NCBI GenBank assembly: GCA_964427955.1
Contig: CAYRWY010000307.1
Coordinates: forward strand, 1 to 7,270
DNA: 7,270 nucleotides
DNA from: JACRBK01 sp964427955
Lineage (GTDB): Bacteria; Chloroflexota; Anaerolineae; Aggregatilineales; Aggregatilineaceae
Direction of reading: 5' to 3'
The position numbers and the translations under genes were made by a program. This document shows positions 1 to 4,119 of this stretch, piece after piece. Position 1 is the stretch's first letter, and each line of letters begins with the position of its first letter. The notes under the pieces were generated by a model, which saw only the letters and a program-made list of their open reading frames with translations, did no database searches and had not been told where the DNA came from.

Positions 1-307
1 GCGCGCATTTCCAGGTCATCCACATCGCCAGGGCGCGCACCTCGTCGATATCGACCCTGGGCGCGTAGCGAATGCCGCCTTTCGACGGGCCAAGCACGGT
101 GTTGTGGTGCACACGATAGCCGGTGAAAACCTGGATATCGCCGTTGTCCATGCGCACCGGAAAGTTGACATGTAACTCACGTTTCGGGACTCGCAGAAAA
201 TTTCTAATACCTTTCGGTAAATCTAAGTAAGCCACGGCCCGGTCATACTGGGCCAGCGCCACTTCATAGGGGTTGATATGGCGGGTTGTATCAGTAGGGA
301 GTGTCAT
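1..307 (-). CDS. gdhA: Glutamate dehydrogenase (Glu/Leu/Phe/Val family), N-terminal part only
   Basis: The first 102 residues of a cytoplasmic amino-acid dehydrogenase are visible; the gene continues past the left edge. The family oxidatively deaminates glutamate to 2-oxoglutarate and ammonia with NAD or NADP, or runs the reverse assimilatory reaction. Seen: the ELFV dimerisation/substrate domain, with VNFPVRMDNGDIQVF at residues 47-61, GYRVHHNTVLGPSKGGIRYAP at 63-83 and MTWKC at 97-101. By comparison with clostridial GDH, Lys76 and Lys100 (24 residues apart, as in that enzyme) match the two substrate-carboxylate lysines. The catalytic lysine and the whole nucleotide-binding domain lie outside the window, so cofactor preference cannot be judged. 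Start ATG at 305-307 is set by AAGGAG at 313-318, 5 bases away. No convincing -35/-10 pair was found in the 90 bases upstream. It is separated from the upstream lipoprotein gene by a terminator, so it is probably its own unit. A leucine or phenylalanine dehydrogenase is less likely given the motif wording. Confidence 0.93.
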   Translation of the reverse strand, partial: MTLPTDTTRHINPYEVALAQYDRAVAYLDLPKGIRNFLRVPKRELHVNFPVRMDNGDIQVFTGYRVHHNTVLGPSKGGIRYAPRVDIDEVRALAMWMTWKCA

Positions 308-393
308 AACAGCTCCTTCGGGTCTACACCCAAACTGGCGAGATCGAATATTGGTAAGACCAGGACACGAAACATCGCGTCACGCCCCCAGCG

Positions 394-423
394 TAAAGAC
401 AAAAACCGCCTCATCTGAGGCGG
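394..423 (-). terminator. Rho-independent terminator of the 442-864 lipoprotein gene
   Basis: Perfect 7-bp GC-rich stem CCGCCTC (406-412) / GAGGCGG (417-423) with a 4-base loop; the closing A:T pair could extend it to 8 bp. On the minus strand it is followed at once by TTTTTGTCTTT (405 down to 395). It starts 18 bases after the lipoprotein stop codon and lies upstream of the dehydrogenase, so it should uncouple the two genes. Confidence 0.85.
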
Positions 424-441
424 GCCGTTCACGAACTCACC

Positions 442-864
442 CTAACCGGGCGTCGTGGTCGATGGGTTGACCGTAAAGTGAAGCTGCTTCTCACGCGCGT
501 CATCGACGTAGACATCCACCGTCCACTTTCCGGCATCCCAGAGCACGGAATTGCGGGACTCCCAGTCCAGACCCAGGAGCACTTCGCCGACCGTTTCATC
601 GGCCTCCAGGGTGTCGGTATTGAAGACATCGCCCAGCGGCGACGTGAAGATCGCCGATACGTTCAGGGACCGGTTGTGCGTATTGAGTTTCACCACGACA
701 TTGAGGTCGTCATTATCGGCGAACGTGCTGGTTTTCGTCAGCTCGGCGGGCTTGGTCCCGTCGCCCGTCGCCGTATAGACTTCTTTGACCGGCGCCGAAC
801 TGCACGCCGTCAGCAGCATGGCGAGCAGCAGCACCGCCCCTCCAACCCAAAACACTCGTTTCAT
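442..864 (-). CDS. Small secreted lipoprotein, predicted Ig-like beta-sandwich
   Basis: A 140-residue protein with a classical lipoprotein signal: MKR, a hydrophobic stretch at residues 4-18 and lipobox LTAC, so Cys21 should be lipidated and the mature protein anchored on the outer face of the membrane. The mature part begins SSAPVKEVYTATG and continues with alternating hydrophobic beta-strand-like segments (about residues 53-135). It includes LNVVVKLN, LNVSAIFTSP, WDAGKWTVDVYVDD and KQLHFTV, a pattern like an immunoglobulin-type sandwich. No catalytic motif is visible and I do not recognise a named family, so the function is unknown. The start is ATG at 862-864, with AAGGAG at 875-880 ten bases upstream. 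The gene ends in TAG followed by a terminator at 394-423. The next gene upstream (1120-1512) is divergent, so this is a single-gene transcript. Confidence 0.85.
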   Translation of the reverse strand: MKRVFWVGGAVLLLAMLLTACSSAPVKEVYTATGDGTKPAELTKTSTFADNDDLNVVVKLNTHNRSLNVSAIFTSPLGDVFNTDTLEADETVGEVLLGLDWESRNSVLWDAGKWTVDVYVDDAREKQLHFTVNPSTTTPG

Positions 865-927
865 GCCTTCAAAAACTCCTTCGATAACCTCTATCCTCTG
901 GATGATACACCAGGACTACGCCATTTC

Positions 928-955
928 ATCATAGCGGATTTTGACAAATTGTACA
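928..955 (-). promoter_or_regulatory. Possible promoter for the 442-864 lipoprotein gene
   Basis: On the minus strand, TGTACA (950-955) lies 16 bases before TATGAT (928-933). The -10 box matches consensus at 5 of 6 positions and the -35 at 4 of 6. Transcription would start near 921, leaving a leader of about 57 bases. The -35 is weak, so this is tentative. Confidence 0.3.
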
Positions 956-1053
956 CCTTGACCACATGCGCCGTCCCAGGCCCTCATCTCGCTGTGCAAC
1001 CTGCTGCCCGGCGGCCCGGTTCTTTGTTCAGGTCATCCAAATTCATCATCGAT

Positions 1054-1082
1054 TTGTCATGTTTTTTATAAGGGTTTATCAT
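1054..1082 (+). promoter_or_regulatory. Promoter of the 1120-1512 gene
   Basis: TTGTCA (1054-1059), a 17-base spacer and TATCAT (1077-1082): each box matches the sigma-70 consensus at 5 of 6 positions with ideal spacing. Transcription would begin near 1089. That places the ribosome binding site at 1110-1114 inside a leader of about 30 bases, and makes translation from the earlier in-frame ATG at 1090 unlikely. Confidence 0.65.
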
Positions 1083-1109
1083 CAAAACTATGGGTGGACG
1101 TTGGATTAT

Positions 1110-1114
1110 GGAGG
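1110..1114 (+). promoter_or_regulatory. Ribosome binding site choosing the start at 1120
   Basis: GGAGG at 1110-1114 sits 5 bases before the ATG at 1120. Two earlier in-frame ATGs exist (1090 and 1108). The first coincides with the predicted transcription start and the second has no Shine-Dalgarno sequence, so 1120 is preferred. Confidence 0.7.
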
Positions 1115-1119
1115 TTCGA

Positions 1120-1512
1120 ATGGCAAACTACAGTCTGGTAAAACTCCCCAAAGAGCCGATTGTGATCCTCACCCCGCACGCTGATCACGACGTAATCCAG
1201 GATGGCCCGGAAGCGGCTGATCAGACGATCCGGCTCATCGAAGCTCAATCGACCCCGGTCGGTCTGATCCTCGATCTGACCCACCTCAAGATGGATTTCT
1301 CCGAGATCATGTCCGGTTCGAGCATGGTCGCGCGCGGTCCAAGCGCCCTCTTTCACCATCCGAACGTGAAGATCATCGCGACCGTCTCGCAGGATACAAC
1401 CATCGAGCTGGTCAACGAAGGGCTTTCGGATGAGTTGTACGGCCATTTGCTCGTGATCACCGTGGACAGCCTGGATAAAGCCCTGGCCTACCTTCGCGCC
1501 CAGTTGACCTGA
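1120..1512 (+). CDS. Small STAS/SpoIIAA-like domain protein (tentative)
   Basis: A 130-residue soluble protein without signal peptide or membrane segment. Predicted alternation: strand PIVILTPH (13-20), helix with many Ala/Asp residues (24-43), strand VGLILDLTH (47-55), helix around 58-72, strand NVKIIATV (82-89), helix 92-104, strand HLLVITV (109-115) and a final helix SLDKALAYLRAQL (117-129). This beta-alpha order and the closing AL-aromatic-L helix resemble small STAS/SpoIIAA-like proteins, which often act as regulatory or protein-binding modules. That assignment is an inference from the pattern, not a firm match. There is no obvious phosphorylatable Ser in an anti-sigma-antagonist motif. 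It has its own promoter (1054-1082) and ends 8 bases before repeat copy A, whose hairpin may act as its terminator. It shows distant likeness to the product of 3352-3729. Confidence 0.8.
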   Translation: MANYSLVKLPKEPIVILTPHADHDVIQDGPEAADQTIRLIEAQSTPVGLILDLTHLKMDFSEIMSGSSMVARGPSALFHHPNVKIIATVSQDTTIELVNEGLSDELYGHLLVITVDSLDKALAYLRAQLT

Positions 1513-1519
1513 TGGCTCA

Positions 1520-1662
1520 GGCGTATGGCGATACGCCCCATGTGCGTCAATTCAAGGCTTTATGAGGCTATCAGGGTCTTGTCCCGGCCTCACCCCCCGA
1601 CCCCCTAAAACACAATGGAGAGGGGTGAGGCCGGACACCCGATCAGATGCTTAACTTGACGC
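1520..1662. repeat. MITE-like palindromic repeat element, copy A
   Basis: The first 86 bases (1521-1606) match 3898-3983 of copy B at 77 of 86 positions by hand alignment. It opens with a hairpin (GGCGTAT 1520-1526 / ATACGCC 1531-1537). The inner terminal inverted repeat is GCGTCAATTCAAG (1544-1556) against CTTAACTTGACGC (1650-1662), 11 of 13 paired. Between them lies a perfect 13-bp stem CCGGCCTCACCCC (1584-1596) / GGGGTGAGGCCGG (1622-1634). Compared with copy B it has lost the left arm of the inner hairpin (8 bases, CTCCATTC) and the second hairpin. The inverted repeat may extend to about 1673 on the right, where GATGGGCGC mirrors GCCCCAT on the left. No coding capacity. It lies between convergent genes and may end transcription from both sides, though no T-run follows the stem. 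Confidence 0.75.
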
Positions 1663-1666
1663 CGAT

Positions 1667-1723
1667 GGGCGCAGCAAGCAGGCACCCCAGGAGCAGCGCG
1701 AACAAAAAGGGCGCTGCAAGCAG
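1667..1723. repeat. 15-base direct repeat pair with an intervening hairpin
   Basis: GGGCGCAGCAAGCAG (1667-1681) recurs as GGGCGCTGCAAGCAG (1709-1723), one mismatch, offset 42 bases. Between and overlapping them is a perfect 7-bp stem GCAGCGC (1693-1699) / GCGCTGC (1711-1717) with an 11-base A-rich loop. On the minus strand this is the only hairpin just downstream of the lipoprotein stop at 1761, but its T-tract lies in the loop rather than after the stem, so a terminator role is doubtful. Confidence 0.45.
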
Positions 1724-1760
1724 CACCCTCGTATGACAAGCCAGCCTGACGGCGGGTCGC

Positions 1761-2489
1761 TTACTGCGTCATCCGCCAGGTTCCGCCCAGGCAGTCGCCG
1801 CGCACGTCACTTTCGAAGAACGAGATGCTGTCACCGTAGAGCGTCGTCAGGCGGTGCTCCCCGGCCCCCGGATAGTACGTGCCGTCCTGCACGTAGCCCC
1901 CGGCGAGATAGGTGTAGCTGCTGGTCAGCTCGAATTCCGGCGTGGTCCCCCACCCCAGCGCGTCGTGCAGATCCATGTGGGTGCGCCACAGCTTGCCAAA
2001 GCCGCGCCGGGGCTGGTACATGCCTTCCGGGGGCACGAGCGAGGAATCGATCTCCTCTTCGCCGTCCAGGAAGGTGTCGTTATAGCAGTACCAGTCGCCG
2101 CCGCTGCTGTCGGGCGGATTGTTGACCATGACCCAGATCTGCCGGTTGTGGCGCAGCCAGAACATCCGCCCGTGCTCGAAGACTTCTTCGACAGCCTGGA
2201 CCTGGGCCACGACACTGGTCGGGAACAGTTCGGGCAGCGGGGTCGCGGTCGGCACGTCGGTCGGCTCCGGCTTTTTCGTCTTTTCGGGCTTCGGCGACGG
2301 CGTCACCGACGGGGCCTGCGTGGGGAGCGTGGTTGCCGTCACGGCGGGCTGCGTGGCCACCGCGGGCGTTTCGGAGCCGGGAACATCCGTCGCGGTCACG
2401 ACGAGCACGATCTGAGTCGGCGGCGGTTCGTCGTTACAGGCCGCCAGCGCCAGCGCCAGGATGCCCAAGATGATTACCAGTTTGCGCAT
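1761..2489 (-). CDS. Lipoprotein with Pro/Thr-rich linker and GFGKLWR-type C-terminal module
   Basis: A 242-residue protein. Residues 1-17 are a hydrophobic signal ending in lipobox LAAC, so Cys18 should be lipidated and the rest exported. Residues about 21-90 form a low-complexity linker of Thr, Pro, Val and Ala with one Lys/Glu-rich patch (KPEKTKKPEP, 67-76). Residues about 95-240 form a compact domain: EEVFEHGRMFWL (101-112), RQIWVMV (116-122), DWYCYNDTF (132-140), PPEGMYQPRRGFGKLWR (153-169) and LGWGTTPEFE (178-187), ending in SISFFES and GTWRM. I associate this FEHGRMFW...QPxRGFGKxWR...LGWxT pattern with many Chloroflexota surface or multidomain proteins, but know no assigned function. 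Cys135 and Cys233 could form a disulphide. Start ATG at 2487-2489 has GGAG at 2496-2499, 6 bases upstream. A promoter candidate lies at 2534-2562. Likely a single-gene unit. Confidence 0.87.
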   Translation of the reverse strand: MRKLVIILGILALALAACNDEPPPTQIVLVVTATDVPGSETPAVATQPAVTATTLPTQAPSVTPSPKPEKTKKPEPTDVPTATPLPELFPTSVVAQVQAVEEVFEHGRMFWLRHNRQIWVMVNNPPDSSGGDWYCYNDTFLDGEEEIDSSLVPPEGMYQPRRGFGKLWRTHMDLHDALGWGTTPEFELTSSYTYLAGGYVQDGTYYPGAGEHRLTTLYGDSISFFESDVRGDCLGGTWRMTQ

Positions 2490-2533
2490 GATCTACTCCA
2501 GTCGTGAATGCCCCCTACGGTCTAGCGGAAGAG

Positions 2534-2562
2534 ATTGTAGCAGAGCGAACAAGGGATGCAAA
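2534..2562 (-). promoter_or_regulatory. Promoter candidate for the 1761-2489 lipoprotein gene
   Basis: On the minus strand, TTTGCA (2557-2562), a 17-base spacer and TACAAT (2534-2539). The -10 box matches consensus at 5 of 6 positions, the -35 at 4 of 6. Transcription would start near 2527, giving a leader of about 38 bases. It lies between this gene and AMMECR1, suggesting that the two minus-strand genes are not one operon. Confidence 0.5.
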
Positions 2563-2600
2563 GCCCCGTCAGCGATCAGTCCGGTAATCGTGGGGATGGG

Positions 2601-3215
2601 CTAGAAAGGCTCCTCGATCACCACCGCCTGGTAGGTCTCGACCTGAAGGTGAGGATTGCGCCAGGCATCACCCGCGTGGCCCATCTTCTGGCACAGCAGG
2701 CTCAAGAACACGCGCGGATCGGGATAGCTCTCCCAGACCTGGGGGAGAAAGGTCGCCCGCCGGTGGTCGAGCTTGAGGGTCACGCCATCGATACCGGGGC
2801 GCAGCTTGTGCAGCAGATCGGTCGGATCGGCGAAGGTGAGCGGCTCAGATGGCGTCAGCACGCTGATTTCGAGGTGAATATCCTCGACTTCGTCGGCGCG
2901 CACCGGGTGGAAGCGCGGATCGTTGAGAGCGGTCTGGATGGTCATCTCGATCACTTCATTCGCCAGGGCACGCCGCGCTACCAGCGTCCCGGTGCAGCCG
3001 CGCAGCGATCCGTCGGAGTGCAGGCGCATCGTGACGAAGCAGGCCCGCGGGGCGACCAGCGCCGGGGGCAGCGCCTCCAGATCGCCCGCCGGAGGGGGCT
3101 GACGGTGGGTGATCGCCTCCAGGGTCTGGCGTGCCAGGCCCAGCAAGAGAGTCCGTTCTTCGGGCGTATAGTCCTCAGCCATATGAACTGTCTTTCTCTG
3201 CCACGGCAGCAACAT
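2601..3215 (-). CDS. amrA: AMMECR1 domain protein (AmmeMemoRadiSam system protein A)
   Basis: A cytoplasmic protein of 204 residues from the chosen start, close to the size of single-domain AMMECR1 proteins. Family hallmarks seen: helical N-terminus with EERTLLLGLARQTLE (19-33), LRGCTGTL (71-78, the near-invariant LRGCxG motif with Cys74), ALNDPRFHPV (96-105), LEISVLTP (115-122), GIDGVTLKLDHRRATFLPQVWE (141-162, all but contiguous family signature) and a C-terminal region with Cys175. The biochemical role is not established. In many prokaryotes it is encoded with a MEMO-like protein and a radical SAM protein, but neither partner is in this window. Start: ATG at 3213-3215 has GAGGTGATC immediately before it, an extended complement of the 16S 3' end. 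An ATG at 3182 (MAEDYTPEE) fits the family's usual N-terminus and suits the TATAAT at 3226-3231 better. A GTG at 3221 is least likely. Confidence 0.92.
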   Translation of the reverse strand: MLLPWQRKTVHMAEDYTPEERTLLLGLARQTLEAITHRQPPPAGDLEALPPALVAPRACFVTMRLHSDGSLRGCTGTLVARRALANEVIEMTIQTALNDPRFHPVRADEVEDIHLEISVLTPSEPLTFADPTDLLHKLRPGIDGVTLKLDHRRATFLPQVWESYPDPRVFLSLLCQKMGHAGDAWRNPHLQVETYQAVVIEEPF

Positions 3216-3231
3216 GATCACCTCTATTATA
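3216..3231 (-). promoter_or_regulatory. Overlapping consensus -10 box and extended Shine-Dalgarno before AMMECR1
   Basis: On the minus strand, a perfect TATAAT (3226-3231) is followed directly by AGAGGTGATC (3225 down to 3216) and then ATG. If TATAAT is the -10 box, transcription would begin near 3219, cutting off the Shine-Dalgarno core. Translation would then be nearly leaderless from 3215 or start at the ATG at 3182. No good -35 lies 16-18 bases upstream. If the Shine-Dalgarno is used, the promoter must lie further up, in the GTTAA-rich region. Confidence 0.45.
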
Positions 3232-3253
3232 CCGGGATTCCGCCCTGCACAGC

Positions 3254-3333
3254 GTTAACAAGGTTAAATTTTGTTAAAATTTCTCTCCCCTATCTTGACT
3301 TAAAAGGTTAAATGTAGTTTAATCTCATTTAAC
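3254..3333. promoter_or_regulatory. Operator-like cluster of GTTAA boxes in the divergent spacer
   Basis: Several related AT-rich elements sit in this otherwise GC-rich neighbourhood. TTAACAA (3255-3261) and TTGTTAA (3271-3277) form an inverted repeat with a 9-base spacer. AAATTTT (3266-3272) and AAAATTT (3276-3282) form another, with a 3-base spacer. AGGTTAAAT occurs directly repeated at 3261-3269 and 3305-3313, 44 bases apart. GTTAAATG (3307-3314) and CATTTAAC (3326-3333) form a perfect 8-bp inverted repeat whose 11-base centre contains the -10 box of the 3352 gene. This arrangement suits a repressor that blocks the plus-strand promoter, perhaps with cooperative binding upstream. The binding protein is unknown. 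Confidence 0.5.
3295..3323 (+). promoter_or_regulatory. Promoter of the 3352-3729 gene
   Basis: TTGACT (3295-3300), a 17-base spacer and TTTAAT (3318-3323); each box matches the sigma-70 consensus at 5 of 6 positions with ideal spacing. Predicted transcription start is near 3330, inside the right arm of the inverted repeat at 3326-3333. The leader would be about 22 bases and include the AGGAG at 3339-3343. Confidence 0.72.
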
Positions 3334-3351
3334 TAATCAGGAGAGAACAAG

Positions 3352-3729
3352 ATGCCCTACCAATTCAAACAACTCACCCCCAGCGTTACCCTTTGTTCTC
3401 ACCACGGACCAGTCACGCTTCAGGACAGCCGCCAGCTTCAAGAAACGCTGCGGCACCTGGACGGTAAGCTGCTGGTCGATTTGACGGACACGCCGACCGC
3501 GGAGATCTCGCGCGAATTCCTGCGCGTGCGCTCCATGCTGCCCCAGACGGCCTTCTTCGGCGGGGCGCTTTCGCCGATCCTGTTCATGAACCTGCCCGGC
3601 AGTCATTACTACATGCACGAGGCGCGCCAGTTCGAAACCGAGGTCGAGGCGCTGGCCTGGCTGAACGGCGAAGAAGCGGCGTACTTCATGATCGATCCGG
3701 CCCTGCTGGCCGCGCGGCGCGCGTCTTAA
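3352..3729 (+). CDS. Small STAS/SpoIIAA-like domain protein (tentative), second copy
   Basis: A 125-residue soluble protein with no signal or membrane segment. Pattern: short strands around QFKQL (4-8) and VTLCSHHG (12-19), helix DSRQLQETLRHL (25-36), strand KLLVDLTD (39-46), helix EISREFLRVRSML (51-63), a hydrophobic strand ALSPILFMNL (72-81), MHEARQFETEVEALAWLNGEE (88-108) and an Ala/Arg-rich tail. LLVDLTD and the closing ALAWL helix parallel GLILDLTH and ALAYL in the product of 1120-1512. Both may therefore be diverged STAS-fold relatives, as regulatory or binding modules; this is inference and the function is unknown. Start ATG at 3352 has AGGAG at 3339-3343, 8 bases away. The promoter and operator-like sites lie directly upstream and a strong terminator follows, so it is a tightly defined single-gene unit. 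The upstream AT-rich repeats suggest specific regulation. Confidence 0.82.
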   Translation: MPYQFKQLTPSVTLCSHHGPVTLQDSRQLQETLRHLDGKLLVDLTDTPTAEISREFLRVRSMLPQTAFFGGALSPILFMNLPGSHYYMHEARQFETEVEALAWLNGEEAAYFMIDPALLAARRAS

Positions 3730-3745
3730 GCCGATTCGGAATGAG

Positions 3746-3783
3746 AAAAAAAGCGATCTCCGGGCGGAGATCGCTTTTTATTT
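3746..3783 (+). terminator. Strong bidirectional rho-independent terminator after 3352-3729
   Basis: Perfect 9-bp stem GCGATCTCC (3753-3761) / GGAGATCGC (3766-3774) with a 4-base loop. On the plus strand it is followed by TTTTTATTT (3775-3783). A run of seven A (3746-3752) lies before it, so it also works as a terminator read from the right. It starts 24 bases after the stop codon. Confidence 0.92.
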
Positions 3784-3827
3784 GGGGTGGGCAGAGCACG
3801 GAACAGGCGAACATTCGTCGTTTCTTA

Positions 3828-3867
3828 CCTCACCCCCCGACCCCCTCTCCACGCGGTGGCGAGGGGG
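3828..3867. repeat. Partial repeat copy C with hairpin
   Basis: A 19-base stretch (3828-3846, CCTCACCCC... to ...CCCCCT) is identical to 1588-1606 in copy A and differs by one base from the same part of copy B. It leads into a hairpin: CCCCCTC (3841-3847) pairs with GAGGGGG (3861-3867), and CCAC (3849-3852) with GTGG (3856-3859), around one mismatch and a 3-base loop. The rest of the element is absent, so this is a fragment or a different member of the same palindrome family. No T-run follows. Confidence 0.6.
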
Positions 3868-3894
3868 AGTGGCAACGAGGAAACGTCGGTGTAA

Positions 3895-4119
3895 GGGGCG
3901 TATGGCCATACGCCCCATGTGCGTCAAGTTAAGGTTTTGTGAGGCCATCACGGCCTTGTCCCGGCCTCACCCCCCGGCCCCCTCTCCATTCAAAAGCGCA
4001 ATGGAGAGGGGGAAAAAACCGAGGCTGTGATGCCCCTCTCCATCGTTTTCTGATGGAGAGGGGTAAGGGGTGAGGCCGTTTTTTCCCTTTGAGAGGAGCG
4101 CAGACGCTTAAGTTGACGC
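3895..4119. repeat. MITE-like palindromic repeat element, copy B
   Basis: The fuller copy of the element at 1520-1662. Order: a perfect 22-base palindrome (3895-3916); terminal repeat GCGTCAAGTTAAG (3921-3933), mirrored by CTTAAGTTGACGC (4107-4119) with one mismatch; outer stem CGGCCTCACCCC (3962-3973) / GGGGTGAGGCCG (4067-4078); and two inner hairpins. The first pairs 3978-3990 with 4000-4012 (13 bp, 9-base loop), the second pairs 4033-4044 with 4052-4063 (12 bp, 7-base loop). Short open frames across it have HPPAPSP-like translations and are not genes. Its right boundary touches the stop codon of the permease gene. With the terminator and copy C, it fills the 389-base gap between genes. Confidence 0.78.
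3962..4084 (+). terminator. Terminator-like nested hairpin inside repeat copy B
   Basis: The 12-bp outer stem (3962-3973 / 4067-4078) encloses two perfect hairpins and is followed on the plus strand by TTTTTT (4079-4084). Read on the minus strand, the hairpin at 4033-4063 is the first strong structure after the permease stop, 55 bases past it, and a TTTTTT (4018-4013) follows 14 bases later. It may thus end the ABC transporter transcript, although the T-run is not adjacent to that stem. Confidence 0.5.

Noticed and set aside
941..969. TTGACA at 941-946 as a plus-strand -35 box.
   Set aside because: The hexamer is perfect but 17 bases downstream reads ACATGC, not a usable -10. The TTGTCA/TATCAT pair at 1054-1082 is better placed for the 1120 gene.
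478..1071. A 197-codon plus-strand open frame opposite the first lipoprotein.
   Set aside because: It has no ribosome binding site, the opposite strand encodes a lipoprotein with a clear signal, and the frame runs on into the promoter region of the next gene.
1066..1446. A 126-codon minus-strand frame opposite the first STAS-like gene.
   Set aside because: No Shine-Dalgarno or recognisable domain; the plus strand has promoter, ribosome binding site and a folded-looking product.
1854..2507. A 217-codon plus-strand open frame opposite the second lipoprotein.
   Set aside because: It is Arg/Gly/His-rich and patternless; the minus strand encodes a lipoprotein with lipobox, linker and domain.
2556..3311. 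A 251-codon plus-strand open frame opposite AMMECR1.
   Set aside because: The minus strand carries unmistakable AMMECR1 motifs; this frame has none and extends through the divergent promoter region.
3741..4030. Two overlapping short plus-strand frames with HPPTPSPRGGEG-like translations.
   Set aside because: They cross a terminator and palindromic repeats; this wording is a common artefact of translating CCTCACCCCC-type intergenic repeats. No ribosome binding site.
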